Assembly (NCBI GenBank): GCA_015657535.1
Contig: JADHZB010000327.1
Span: forward strand, 1-64,000
Source: Nephromyces sp. MM_2019
Lineage: Eukaryota; Apicomplexa; Aconoidasida; Nephromycida
DNA length: 64,000 bases
Reading direction: 5' to 3'
A program made the position numbers and the translations under genes. Positions 38,001 through 54,000 of this stretch are shown here, one piece after another (the stretch's first letter is position 1; the number at the start of each line of letters is the position of its first letter). The notes beneath the pieces were generated by a model that worked only from the letters and a program-made list of their open reading frames with translations, was not told the origin of the DNA and ran no database searches.

Positions 38001-40053
38001 TAAAGCCTCATAATATTCTTGTGTTCATTTTCTTCAACCACATCTGATAAATCTAATATGGTGAAGTTAGAGTCTGGAATTCCAATTATTGAATTTTCTA
38101 AAGGGTAGACAAAAATAAGAAATTGTATGTAAAATACACTCAGTATCAATAAATTCACGCATTGAGTAGTGATTGCTAACCCAATTATATATCAGTATGA
38201 ATAAGCAAAAACTTATACAGTCACAAAAATACATGCACGTACACATAAATTTAAAAGCAACAAATAAATATGTATACATGCTTATAAACTTAGACACATT
38301 GTAGACGATGTATATACACTCAGATATACTTTAAGCAATGTATATACCTTTGGGTATATTTTTTACATTATAAACAGTGTATATACACACATAAAATTTC
38401 ATTAACAATGAAATGATACTTAGATACACATCACACTTGTATTTCAAATTAAGAACTAGATACCATTTGATGTGTTTAGGTGGCGCTGGAAGTCAGATAA
38501 ATTGTTCCGGTCGATTTTCTTACCAAAAAGGTAGTCTGATTGATCTTCATTTATAATCTTATTTGAATTTACTTTGGGTTTGCCATAGTAAGGTAAATGA
38601 AATTGATAAAGATGTTATGTGTGTATTCAAATAGAAAAAAGGTTTTGACAGGATATCTCATGAGAGTTCATAAAAACAAAAGTATATATTACTAACAGCC
38701 TACATAAATATGGATAAAGGCAAATCAAACTCATCATTTTGGCATATATAAAAAGGTCTTAGGATTTTATTACCAAGTTATAATGACTGAAAATAATTTG
38801 TTTAAAAGACCTAGGCTTTATATGAATCTATGACTCGTATTTGTTCTTATAATAAACAACTTAGATATGCTTACACAAAAGTTATGAAAGTTAAATCATA
38901 GATTAATGGTATATAAGACAGTGATTAGATATAAATTACATGATAGATTTGAGTTTGTTTTCCTTTGGTAGGGATTCTGATGTATGTATTGCTTATGTGA
39001 GGCTGTTATAGAAAATTTTGTAAATACACCAATATCTTGATCGATATATGAATCAATTGTGAGATCATTGTCTCTTTCAGTAAAATGATTGAAGAAGTCA
39101 TGGGGTAGATCAATTGATGAGCCTTGGTTGACTATGTATGTATTCAAAAAATTTGAGTATGGAAAGTCGGTAAGTAAATAATGTCTAATCTCACCTGGTG
39201 TAGCTAATATAATTGGTTGAATGAGGCATACTTTCCTGTATAGGTTCGATAATTTATTTTGTACATTGACGGTGAGTATCTTATGATCAGGAAGTGAGTT
39301 ATTATAATACATGAAGATATCCTGCATATGCCTTAATGGATTCTCTTTGGAGTTGAAATTTGAATAAAAATCATGTATAATTTTTTCAATTTGAACATTA
39401 TTTTTTAAGAGTATTGGTTTCAACAAATTTGCTACAGAAAATAGATTTTCCAATTGTTTGTGTGTATTGAAGTAGCTTCCAGAAATAGTTAGTATGAACC
39501 ACAAAACCTTATCATGCTCCGATATGATATTGTTCAATACATTAGGTTGTTTCCGATCAACTTGGTGTATTGTAGAAATAAAGTTTTGATCTCTAAAGAA
39601 AGAAATAAGTATATCAATTAAATGTGTGTATACAACTTGTTTCTTCAGGGCCAAAAATGATTTAAAATTTTCAATCATAAGGTTTGGTTCATATAACTGG
39701 GAAAGGGGTAAGGGATCATAGATTTCAGGTATGTTTTCTGAGGTTTGATAGGGGCCAAAATTTTGGTTCGCAGTCTTTTGGGGAGTATATTCATTCAGGT
39801 TGTGAGTTGTAGATATTTCAAGTAGTTTATTTTGTTGGGTATTTTCAAGAAGGCAGCTCGGGGAGGTGAAATATATTTGAGGTTGGTCTGTGTTCCCATA
39901 TAGAGGGTGGTTTGGTTGATTTCCAACCTTTGAAAGTACCTCCTCCCATAAAATGCTTTCAACTGTTTCTTTAGATATTTCATTGTTTTTACTGGATATT
40001 GCTAAAGCTAAGTTTCTAATAAGTTGAAGTGGTGAAATTTCATACAGGCTCAT
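32047..40053 (-). CDS. Gamma-tubulin complex component (Spc97/Spc98 family)
   Basis: Subunit of the microtubule-nucleating gamma-tubulin complex. About 21 exons over 8 kb give roughly 1490 residues. Exon 1 is 38940-40053; the 5' edge of exon 2 (ending 38464) is uncertain. Then 37963-38097, 37246-37788, 36736-36892, 36537-36675, 36370-36481, 35998-36090, 35832-35932, 35653-35742, 35287-35587, 35052-35153, 34429-34660, about 34091-34149, 33808-33959, 33576-33732, 33242-33390, 33044-33180, a 14-nt microexon 32956-32969, 32622-32850 and 32047-32383. GCP hallmarks: SSLPEWLYCNFLALQGIES (GRIP1 start), RGIHLIEYLYNQT, APYLQFLDGFLFK, LNLILPDFL, FAQSVVNKYEDLFQFLSLIK (GRIP2) and the terminal LSIRLDFNNFYSK. 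GCP subtype is not resolved. Long Asn/Ser-rich insertions make it larger than most GCPs. Introns are rich in TG (plus strand) repeats. Family call firm, a few junctions not. Confidence 0.85.
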
Positions 40054-40144
40054 ATTTGAGTAAGATTTAAAAAGAGAAATTAGAAGTTTATGAGATATGA
40101 CGATTTTGCCAAAGAATGTGTGTGAAAAAGAGGACCATCCAAAC

Positions 40145-40885
40145 CTAATGTAGATTCTAAAAATATCATAACACGTTGATATGTATTATGGAAATCCAAA
40201 ATCAAGGTGATCCTTATAATGGTTAATTATTTCATGTTTGGACTCGAAACGGGTACCTTATTTTCGGTGCAGCAACGAGAAAATGCCTTTAGTTCTTCTT
40301 GGCATTTCCTCCAGTCCCTAGGATATAAAGATTATATGGTATAGTGTACGACCATATTAATGAAATGCAGCAATTTGAGATATACATATATACATATATA
40401 TAAAAAAATATATATTGTGTTTCATAACAAATATAACTTAGGTGATACATAAGGTATTATGGCACTTTGCGTTATATATATATTATATATGAGTTTATGA
40501 ATTGTGTTGTCATTATTTTATATAGATATAGAAATCACTTAGGGTAAGTATGCTAAATCAAACGCTCTAAGTTGTTTATTTTATATAGGTTGCTTGAAAT
40601 TGAATACATATATAGTTATATTCATGTGTATCATAACAGAATGACTCGACTGTGGTCTAAGCATTACTTTAAACTTGTATACAAATATCATAATAACCTC
40701 TCGTCTCTAAACAAGCTTTAGCCGATGGAGACTTACTTATCGTATTGAATAACACACTCTTCTAGTGCTTCGTATTGTTTGGAGCACCCTGTGCTTTCTA
40801 TTTTGTCATATATGTCTTGGTATTCACTTTGCTGGCTACTGGAATCTGTGGTTTTAGGAAGGGGACTTGATTGAAATAGTCCCAT
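40145..40885 (-). CDS. Twin CX9C mitochondrial protein, COA4-like
   Basis: Three exons (40737-40885, 40257-40317, 40145-40156) give about 73 residues. The core reads STGCSKQYEALEECVIQYDK then DWRKCQEELKAFSRCC: two C-x9-C motifs in a helical hairpin, the fold imported into the mitochondrial intermembrane space by the Mia40/Erv1 relay. The combination of Tyr and Glu in the first helix with DWRxCQxE in the second most resembles COA4/CMC3, a cytochrome c oxidase assembly factor. The N-terminal 25 residues are Ser/Pro/Gln-rich. An in-frame TAA upstream fixes the ATG. The last exon (NLH then stop) is the weakest part. It starts only 91 bp from the GCP start on the same strand. Confidence 0.8.
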
Positions 40886-42803
40886 GTCTTCGTTATTCGA
40901 GAGTTGTCTTTATCTGAGACCTATAAGTCGGCTTGAATGTCTCATTTAGATTTAAACTTATTTCGAATTGTTTGTATGTGTGAAAGATATGGTTGGGTGG
41001 GTGTGTATGGATGGGTGGGTATAACCTGGATTAGAGGGTGTCAACGGGAGGTTTAGATTTTAGTGTTGGGGAATGTGAGAGCTTGATGGTAGGTGTATCT
41101 AAGTGGGTCTTAAATGAGTGTATTAGGAGCTATCTTAAATATGTATATAATAGCTTTATCTTATGCTTATATGTAAGAACCTTATTGATATATAAACAAT
41201 TTTGATCCTTGAGTTTTCATGAATTTAGGTTGTATATATTTGTAGAATTGATACATTTTCTGTGTTTATGTTATGTTTGCATCAAGCTCAATCGTATCGA
41301 ATTTACTGGGTCTAAGTATATGGTTTTTTAGTTAGCACTCGTGTCTGATGTAATTATTTCGCTGGGTGTTTAAAATGTTAATTTTTGTGTGTGTGTGAAT
41401 AGTTTTATGGTGTGTATGCAACTTTTACTCATACCTGTAATTGATTGTGATTGTGTGTGCTATTCTAGTTGGTTTGCTTAGATTTCTGTGTGTTTGTATG
41501 TGCAATTTTGTGTGCTCATAAGTATGTTTATGATTTTGAGTGTATGCGCTTTGATGTGTATGCATGCTCTTGAATGTGTGTGTGTGTGTGTGGGTTTGTG
41601 AACATGAGTAACTGTAGATTTTATTCATGCCTATTTAATTTTGACATTAATTTACCTTTTATGCTACTTTCAAAAGATATAAAATGAGAATATTGCCACA
41701 GGAGCCATAGATATTTATTTAGTTTTTGACTTTCTTAAATGTTAGAACCCTGAGCTTATAAATTTAACAACTTTACAATGCAAGATTTTGTCAACTGGCC
41801 TTTGGGTTTATTGTATAAAACTTAATTAATTACATTTCAAAAAATTAAATATTATAAGCTTAGATGCAAAGCCCTCTCTAGCTTAATTAATATTTCATTA
41901 TAAAATTTGAGAAATCTCTTTACCCAACCTTTAAAATAACCAAATCATACAATTGAAACAGCACTCAAGAGCAAATGAAATCACATACATATCGTTCGAA
42001 TCAGCATTATAAACATATTTCGCGTTCAACAATAAAATCTGAAATTGGTATGTGCGAATTTCGTAACTTTCCTATGCTTCATATAGCAGCTATACATTTC
42101 AAATTTTACACAATACCTTCAAGTGATGAAAAGTCATAGCTTAAGTTCAAATTTATATAAACATATTTCAAACAAGATATTTAGCATTATTATAATGCAT
42201 AAACTACAAACTACAAAAATAGGCTCTAAACTATGTAGACTATAAACCTTAGTATCTCCAAATTAGTAATGTAAGCCCTAAATTCTGACTGAATCCCAAA
42301 TCCTTTGCCACAAATTAAAAAAATTAGCACATAAACACATATCGTTGCCCTAAGCTTATAGTATATGTAGAAATCTTAGGGTTTATGAGATAATTAATTT
42401 TCTAAATTTTCAATTAGATTGAATAACGGCTATTAAAAACTTATGAAGCACATTTGAAGCAACCTTTGTGTAAGCCTAGATACATTTTATGCCATTCTCT
42501 AAAACTTCTAAGATATGATAACATTTGCTAACTTAGAACTGTTTCTCACTAGCATACTCTAGTTATAAATTTGATTGCCATCATTTACCTTATAAACCTT
42601 TTATCTGTTTTAATGAACTAGAGGATAAGTCTTTCTCTTAACACCATCTCGTAAAGACAGTAATGTTTTCTATAGCCTATATTTCATTCTCATAATTTTC
42701 TGATCAAGTTAATCAACCAGCTCCTATGATTCACTTCAATTAATTTATCTTTAAACACTCTTTAACTCTTTGATGGCCATTGAATTACCCTACAAATGAT
42801 AAA
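40886..42803. other. Intergenic region with TG runs
   Basis: Between the divergent CX9C gene and KRI1. It contains GT-rich words (TGGGTGGGTG near 40995) and a TG/TGTGCG patch at about 41378-41600 with a pure (TG)n run near 41576-41591. No gene recognised. Confidence 0.55.
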
Positions 42804-45936
<3,133 letters not shown>

Positions 45937-46091
45937 GATTGAGTGTATAAATACATACGGGCTGAAGCACCCTCCACTCTTTTACTCTTATTTCACATTT
46001 ATAATATTTTATAAGGCCATGCTTTATTATCCTTGTAAAGGATTCACTCCAAGATTTCTTCACCGTTCAACAATATCTTGAAAAATTTTAG
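45937..46091. other. Short convergent spacer, 155 bp
   Basis: Separates the stop codons of KRI1 (+) and the secreted PH-like gene (-). No feature beyond AT-richness; both polyadenylation regions must overlap here. Confidence 0.5.
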
Positions 46092-47461
46092 TTAATTTTT
46101 GAAATCTACATCGAATTTCAGAGCACTGACCTTGGGATTCCCATTCATTATATCTTGAATTTCAATCTCATCAACTTTTCCACCCTTACTCTTTTCTTCT
46201 CTCTCAGTTTTCTTTTGAGATTTCTTTTCTATAAAATTGTTTTAATTTGTTAAATTTTTAGTTTGTGTAACTCTTGACCTATCTCTTGAATTCTTTTTTT
46301 CCATCTCTGTTAACAACAAATCAGTCTTAAATTAAAGAAAATAAATTTTTAACCTCTTCTTTATCTGACTTTGATGGCAAACCGATTGACTTTCCCTCTT
46401 CTTAAACGCTTTTTAAAAATAAATTTTTAATTTCATTTAACAAGTTGACCTGTTTTTGGCTCAACTGGTTTCCCAGGCTTTTTTCCTCCATTGAGGCAAT
46501 AGACAGCCTTAATTATAGATTTCATCCACGAACTAGCAACTCTATAATCATGGAAACACATTTTAATGCTTAGACCTTACTTCCGTGACTCCATATCAGA
46601 TGCACAAAATACATAGGCTTTTTTCTTGTATTCTAGCCGCCAGCCTTAACCTTTCCATTAACTATTTTATGATTAAAAGTCAATAGTTTTACATTCTCTA
46701 TCGTTATCTAGTGAAGCAATTGGCATTTTTATGCTTGGGATGTAGAATTTCTTATAAACTGAATCCGGGCGGTCTATTAAAAGCTTTGTTTATTTGATCT
46801 GAATTAGATAAACACAATCAAACTTTGAAAACTGAGAATCAAACTATCTGATGTAAGGTTTGCATTGAATGGCTTTGTTTTCAATAGGTCATGTGACTCT
46901 AGTGCTATATGAAGCAAGCCAGACTAATTAAGTTTAAGTTAGCTGCTGTCATAAATGTTTTAATCCAATAAACCTTCATTTCACTGCACCCTGGATCAGA
47001 AAAGCTTAGATCTTCAAGGTCTTCATTCTGGCAATTCAAGACTCTTATCAATAAAGTATTTTAATAAAATAATTGATGACCACTTTCTTTTTCTCACGAT
47101 ATAACTCATCCCGATTTTTTATTTCGAAATCAATATTATTCGGAATTAGCTCTTCAAATAGCTTAATTTATTGCTATTAATATATGCATATGTAGGAGAT
47201 ACCATATTCATTTCGTTTTGATTTTTTGTTTTGTTCTGGAAAACTAATAGGTTTAATCTACTTTATAGTATTGAGATTAAAGAACCTTGCTTCGACTTAT
47301 TATTGGTGGATCCTGTTTCTGCTTTGTCTATTCCTAGATTAATTTTGTTGTTGAGTAAGCTATTTATCTATACAATTACCATGCTCATAGTCTTCAGGCT
47401 GTGAAAAAACTAAATATGGGGATATCAAAATTATTGTAAGGATATAAATAACCTTTTCCAT
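46092..47461 (-). CDS. Secreted Lys-rich protein with PH-like domain (copy A)
   Basis: Starts MEKVIYILTIILISPYLVFS, a clear signal peptide, followed by an acidic then Lys/Ser/Asn-rich linker. About ten short exons can be joined, though some phases in the middle are unresolved. The centre has VLNCQNEDLEDLSFSDPGC, SVYKKFYIPSIKMPIASLDN, then WRLEYKKKAYVFCASDMESR joined to VASSWMKSIIKAVYCLNGGK. That last part has the pattern of the final strand and C-terminal helix of a PH domain (hydrophobic strand, C/A-S-D/S, ER-like turn, invariant Trp, amphipathic helix). The tail is KKTEREEKSKGGKVDEIEIQ and ends ALKFDVDFKN. It is homologous to the neighbouring plus-strand gene and diverges from it across 158 bp. 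Secreted PH-like proteins are known in Apicomplexa; the function here is unknown. Confidence 0.65.
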
Positions 47462-47619
47462 CATTAATAGTGTTAGGAAATTAAGATTTTAATGGAATTT
47501 TTATAATTTATTTGCGAAGTCAAATCCTATTTAACTCAAAATAGGTATTATTTTGATGTATATACTCTGAATTATACTTGATTAGATAAAACTCAACTCT
47601 GAATCTCAATTTTTGTGAA
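47462..47619. promoter_or_regulatory. Shared promoter region of the PH-like gene pair
   Basis: The 158-bp spacer between the two divergent ATG codons must hold both 5' UTRs and core promoters. It is AT-rich and no named motif stands out. Confidence 0.35.
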
Positions 47620-49487
47620 ATGAAGCGATTTATATTAAAACTAGCTTTGCTAATTTGGTTCAGCCTAATATATAAGCTGAAAAAGGGTTTTTCTTCAATA
47701 AACCTTGTCAGCCCAGAAGCGAGTTTGGCATTAGCTCTGAGAGATATATTTTCACTATATGGATTTACTGAAGTATCCTCTAATAGCTTAAACCTAGTAG
47801 CTCTAATCTTCAATTTTTATTTACTTTTAGCCCATAAGCTTTAAAAAGATTTTAGACAGTCCAAGATTTGGTGGTGAAATCAGATTTAGTTCACATAATA
47901 AAGCCACTAATCTAGAGGAAATTAAAAACCCGAGCGAAAACGAAAAGCAAGTTACTAATAATAAAGAAGATCTTAGCCAAATTGATAAGGAAAATCTATA
48001 TATACAGCATAAGGTAATTTTTATTCAACAATTAAAATGGCACTCGAGGCACGACCCATACAGGATACATTATCTAAAGCGTTCAATAGTTTGTCCCTAA
48101 AGGCTACTAAAAAGGAGAGTCTTTCTAAAAAGCTTGAAGCTATTTCTGAAAGTTTGAAAATCAAATTGATTGAATCATTTAGGATAATACTTAACTTAGA
48201 GATAAAAAATGGGCTGGAAAGTACTCGGAAGAAAAATGGGTCCCAGAAAAGATTATTAACCTTTCAGGATCAATTGTCTTATAACATGGCAATGTCCAAT
48301 CTTTTGAAGAAAGAGGCGGAACTAATAAGGAGTAAACATTATAGAGGGCTTGTTATTTTAATTATTTTATCTTAAATAGAGGAAGCCAAAAAACAGGAAA
48401 TTTTATTAAAGGATCCCCAAGAACTTAAAAAATTTATAGAATCCGGAGTTAAGGATAAAAGTACTACCATTACAACAAAACTTCAAAGACTTGATTTTAT
48501 TTTTTATTACTAGGCTGTGAAATAAAGAAAATTGGTCCAATTTCAATATCAAGTGTTGTAAGTATATGCTTTATAGCTAGAAGTTGTGATTTCAATATGT
48601 TGTTGAATATAGCCAGACGAGCTCCGATACAGTCTTAAAAAGTCTCTGTCAAACTTTTTTCAAATACAAAACTGCAAATAATTAATCTCCAGAAATTGTC
48701 TTGGGCAGATTAATGATAGAGGATTTACAGTATTTTATGATGGCAATCCAATAAGGTAAATTTAACAAGGCATAATCACGCATTATATAAAATTGTTTGA
48801 AAGGAGTTACCTTTTAGAGGATATCGAACTGCCGATTTATAATGCTCCAGATTCCAAGACTTGTTAGATAAATTAACCTACATAGTAAATTTAAGTTCCA
48901 TATGTTGAATCTATAGGTTTTACATTTCATTATAGGGGTAAATTAATTCATCTTAGTATAAATGATAGGCTGAAACACTGCTTTTAAAGGAACATCACAA
49001 GTTATGTGCTCATCTTCGCTTAATTCAAGAAATAGCTGGATTGATGGTTAGTCAACAGGCTTGAAATATAGGTGTTTTAGGGTTGGAATTTTTATCTTAT
49101 TCTAGCTCTAAGTGAGGCTTGGTTTTGTAAGAATATTGGCATAAAAGGTGTTTTACCAAGTTTAAAAGAAACTTCAATAGGTTTATTGAAAAAAAGGGAT
49201 TAAAACTTCTTAATAAATTAAAATAGCAATTAAAAAGGAAAGTAAAACATCATCACCAGAACCTAAAGAGAAGGAAAAGGAAAAGGAAAAAAAAGTAGAA
49301 ATTATTCAAAAATAAAACGAAAGTTCAGCACTAATACTACACAGGCACTCCTTAACGTGGAAGTTTCTGTTGATGATAATTTTCAAGGTCATGTAAAGGT
49401 GAGGATGACTAAGAGAAAATGAACATCTTACCTCAAAAATCATAGGTTGATGACAAGGAACAAAATTTGGCTAAACCCAAGAGATAA
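47620..49487 (+). CDS. Secreted Lys-rich protein with PH-like domain (copy B)
   Basis: Start MKRFILKLALLIWFSLIYKL is a signal-peptide-like hydrophobic leader. Well-phased exons: 47620-47772, 47831-48013, 48064-48331, 48380-48460, 48514-48557, 48613-48647, 48693-48755; then 3-5 further exons, less exactly bounded, to 49487. A Lys/Leu coiled segment (LSKAFNSLSLKATKKESLSK) precedes SCEIKKIGPISISSV, NCLGQINDRGFTVFYDGNPI and IELPIYNAPDSKTC. The PH-helix part reads TSQVMCSSSLNSRNSWID then ALSEAWFCKNIGIK, matching copy A (FCASDMESRK-VASSWMKSIIKAVYC) position by position. The end is a KEKEKEK run, ALLNVEVSVDDNFQGHVK and a basic KPKR stop. The phase at the exon near 48829 does not resolve cleanly, so a lesion or a missed splice site there is possible. 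Confidence 0.62.
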
Positions 49488-51046
49488 AACCATTAAAGTT
49501 TATTAAAAATGAATCCTTTTACTAATAAGTCTTTTCCCATTTATCTTAGAATTGAACAATTTTCACGAAAATTGAGTTTTCTAAATGAAATTTTGAGATA
49601 ACTTGAATAAAAAAGGCTTGTTAAAATTACATGATGAAATCTCTTTATAATCTATTGAGATATATAATCAACAACCTCTACAAATTACGATTATAATACG
49701 AGAATATTTGCTCCTTTATTTAAACCTTGATCATAGTCTATCAATCAACATTTTGAGTTACATTTCTAAATTACATTTGTTGTCAGTGTGCAGATAAGCT
49801 ATAAATCCAAAATGTTTATTTAGGCAGAACAACGGACTCAAATTTGAATAATATTTGTGTGGTCTCATGTTTGTCTTTGAGGATTGGACATTTCACACCT
49901 AGTCTTATGAATCCCCCGACTCTACATTCAGAGTTGTAAAAGTTATATATAAGTTGCAGAACACCACGTTTTAATAATTTAAACAAAAATTTCAATCCCT
50001 AGAACGCAACTCGACAATATGTTTAAACTCTATAAAGCAAGAGTTGCAAGGTTTATAATCAAAATTATACTTTCCGAAAATTTGCTTTAAATGCTATAAA
50101 ATAAAAATTCATAAACTACTGGCGCTTTATGAGTTACAGATACACTGAAACAGTGGGTTAATTACTGAGCCTTGTCCACTGTACATAGGGTGTGCATGCA
50201 TGCTCAAGGGTTTCAACTTACAAACAAAAGTATTGGTTAGCTAAGCTGGTTTCTATATTTAAAATTTGGTGTTATCTACTTGGAAATTTTATTTCTAGCT
50301 TCCACGAGTTAATAAATGCACAAGTAGCGACTGCATTAATGTTTTGTAAAAGTTTAAACACAGCGTGAAATCTAATGAAGTCCACTTATATATGACAACT
50401 TTTACTATAATTGTTATTCTGGAGATGGTAAAGCACTAATGTCATTAACTTTACTCTCAAACAAACTCATCTACAAGTTAATCTACCAAAACACTAAATA
50501 TTACCACATGTGACACCTACGTGTGCATACACATTTAAAACATAAACTCAAGTATACATAAACACACACCCCATATGCAGACACAAAAATCGCATATTAG
50601 TCATTACATACATACACTCGTACCATAAATTACTCGACAAACCCATAAATTAAAACATACACCCTTTTTTCAAATTTTTTCGAAACAAATTCCTAAAAAG
50701 AATAAAAAGCGTTATAAAAATAACTTTGATAATTACGATTAGGGATGATACAACTTTTACAATAAAACAACTTCTCCTAATTTATAAAAGCTACACAACC
50801 AACAACAGTGTATTTTTTTAACTACACTGGCACACAACTTAGTTAACCTGTACTCATAGACTCAGTAAAAAACAACTACCGGGATTCTCCCCTTCTAGCT
50901 CTTCAAATTTACATCACTTACATATATAAATACAAAATACTCTTCAAAATAGATGATTAGGCATTGTTTATATTTCTTGTAGTTTATATTCATATTCATT
51001 TATTACTTGACTTGAAACGACATAGGAACGCTTTTCTAAACATAAG
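49488..51046. other. Intergenic region, 1.6 kb
   Basis: No exons recognised. The last 500 bp upstream of the adaptin start is CA-rich on the plus strand (ACACACCCC near 50570, CATACACTCG near 50610), the same composition as the adaptin introns. Confidence 0.5.
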
Positions 51047-54000
51047 ATGGCTGATGGCCAATATTTCCAAACGGAGAAAAAGGGAGAAATTGCTGAGCTC
51101 AGAAAACAGCTTTACGATAACAATAAAGGAAAGAGAAAAGATGCCCTAAAGAAGATTATTGCCTCCATGACTGTTGGAAAAGATGTCTCGACACTTTTCC
51201 CAGATGTTGTTAACTGTATGCAGACTAACAACATAGAATTAAAGAAGCTTGTATACTTATACATCATTAATTATGCCAGAGCCCAACCTGAATTAGCTAT
51301 TTTAGCTATCAACACCTTCAGAAAAGATTCTGTAGACCCTAACCCCCTCATTAGGTAATATCATTCTAGGCAAACCCCTTGAAATTTTATCTATCCTTTT
51401 TCATTTTTTATAGAGGACTTGCTATCAGAACTATGGGTTGCATTCGTTTAGATGCTGTGACAGAATACTTGATGGAACCACTTAGAAGATGCTGTAAAGA
51501 AAATGATCCCTATGTACGCAAAACAGCTGCAATGTGTATAGCTAAGCTCTACGGTTCGTCATTAGGCATTTTCAAGAGTTATTTCACACTATAAATGCTT
51601 TTTTTAAATTGAATTTATGCTTAAGCATTACCAAATTTGACTATATACTTTTGTATTGAATATATAAGAATTTTAATCGTCTTTCCAATCTCAAACCCTA
51701 TTTGCTTCTTAATCAGATGTAAGCCCACATATGGTTGAAGATCAAGGTTTTATCAAGATGTTGATTGAAATGATTGAGGACTCAAACCCTATGGTTGTTG
51801 CTAACTCAATTGCTGCCTTGGCTGAAATATCAGAAATTGCTCCACAGCATTATCTTAGAGAGTACTTAGGTAATTGGTATCCTTTTACCAATTAGCATCA
51901 TATCTATCTTAAAAATTTATAAACCCTTAGATATGAGCGAACAAAGTGTGTCCAAACTCCTAAGAGCACTTAACGAATGCACTGAGTAAGTTCTTAGCTT
52001 TATGGATTTCCCCTTCCCTCTTTAAGCACAGAATCCTCACTGATTTTTTAATCTTTTTAGGTGGAGTCAAGTTTTTCTTTTAGATGCTCTTACGTTATAC
52101 ACACCCAAAAGTTCAACTGATGCGGAAAATATCTTAGACAGAGTCACTGCAAGACTGTCACATGCTAATTCAGCCGGTAATATTTGTTTAGTAAAAGCTT
52201 AATTTGTAAATTATATCTTACCCTAAGAATAAAGATGAACTATTTATACCTGATTAAATTGTATGTATACATATTCAAGTTAAAACATATATTTTCAATA
52301 ATAATCGATCTACCATTATATGAAATTACATGTATAATTTCCTTCCTATTTACAAACATAGTTGTACTTTCTGCTACAAAACTTGTAATGAAGTTGCTTG
52401 ATCATATTATGGATGAGGAAATCATTAGAATAACCCAAAGAAAATTAAGCCCACCATTAGGTATAATTTAACATATCATATTTATAATTATTATTCCCCA
52501 ACCCTTTTGAAAAAATCCCCTATTAGCTCTACAATACAAATTTCAACACAATTGCGTTAATTTATTTTCATTTCAGTCACACTCCTATCTTCTGAACCTG
52601 AAATTCAGTATGTAGCACTGAGAAACATGAATTTGATTATCCAGAAACGGCCTCTAATTCTTGCATCTGACGTTAAGGTTACACTTAACTAAATTAAATT
52701 CATGAAATCATTCTTAATAATATTCTCCCCTGATACTTATTCCTACTATGAACTATATATCTAGCATGATTAATCTACTTTATTACTACACACAATAACA
52801 CCTTTCACATTTATTTGAATCTTTCTCAATTTCTTTTTCTTATATGAAATATTAAAAAAGGATTTCTTTACTTTCATCTCGTTTAAAAATATTACTCTGT
52901 TATAATCAAGTTACACGTTTACTAATTTTGTTTGAAATGCTTATACACATGCATTCATTAACAAATTATCAGATGTTTTTTTGCAAGTACAATGACCCTG
53001 TATATGTTAAGATGGAAAAAATAGACATTATGGTACGATTGTCTTCAGAGAGAAATATTGAACAAGTGAGGAAATTTAATTTTTTTTTGGAGCTAAGGAT
53101 TACACACTTACCAATATAAATACATAATTTAAATTTGATATAATACAAGTATACATGTATACACACATGTACAGGTCCTTATGGAGTTTAAAGAATACGC
53201 AACAGAGGTTGATGTTGACTTTGTTCGCAAATCTGTCAGAGGTATCGGCAGATGTGCTATCAAAATTGAGTCGGCTGCTGAGAAGTGTATAACCGTATTA
53301 TTAGAATTGATTGAAAGTCGTGTAAATTATGTAGTACAAGAAGCTATTGTGGTTATAAAGGATATCTTTAGGTAACACTAGTTTATATAGTTCTTATAGC
53401 ACTTAAATACACTATATATCGTTATATCATTTCATTTCACTTAACTCTACATGTCTTAGATTTATCGGACTAAATACATTGACATTTTACCTTAGAATTC
53501 ATTCAATCATTACAACATGAGCAAAATAATGTATATACAGCATATATCATAAAATATTTTATTCTGTTTCTATAATAAAGAAAATACCCAAATAGATACG
53601 AATCTATTATATCTGCCTTGTGTGATAATTTGAACTCACTGGATGAACCTGAAGCAAAAGCTTCTATGATTTGGATTATTGGTAATAATAATCAAATCTT
53701 ATTTAAATTTCCTTTATAATTTACAAAAATAATTGAATTTTAGGTGAGTATGCAGAACGAATCGACAATGCTGATGAACTCTTAAGTGCATTTATGAGCA
53801 ATTTCCAAGATGAAAACTCTATGGTCCAACTACAAGTAAATTTGTACAATATTATATGCATATGCAATTATAATTGTACCCATATATTCATGCAGAGTCT
53901 ATATGAAATATTTTAGAATTAAATTTGTAATCAAATTTATATATTTTTATATTTACTTATATACACTAACCACTTAGATCTTAACCTCAACGGTTAAACT

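Noticed and set aside
40053..40885. CX9C exons as the 5' end of the gamma-tubulin complex gene
   Set aside because: The CX9C reading ends in its own stop at 40145 and the GCP exon has its own ATG at 40053; twin CX9C and GCP domains are never found fused.
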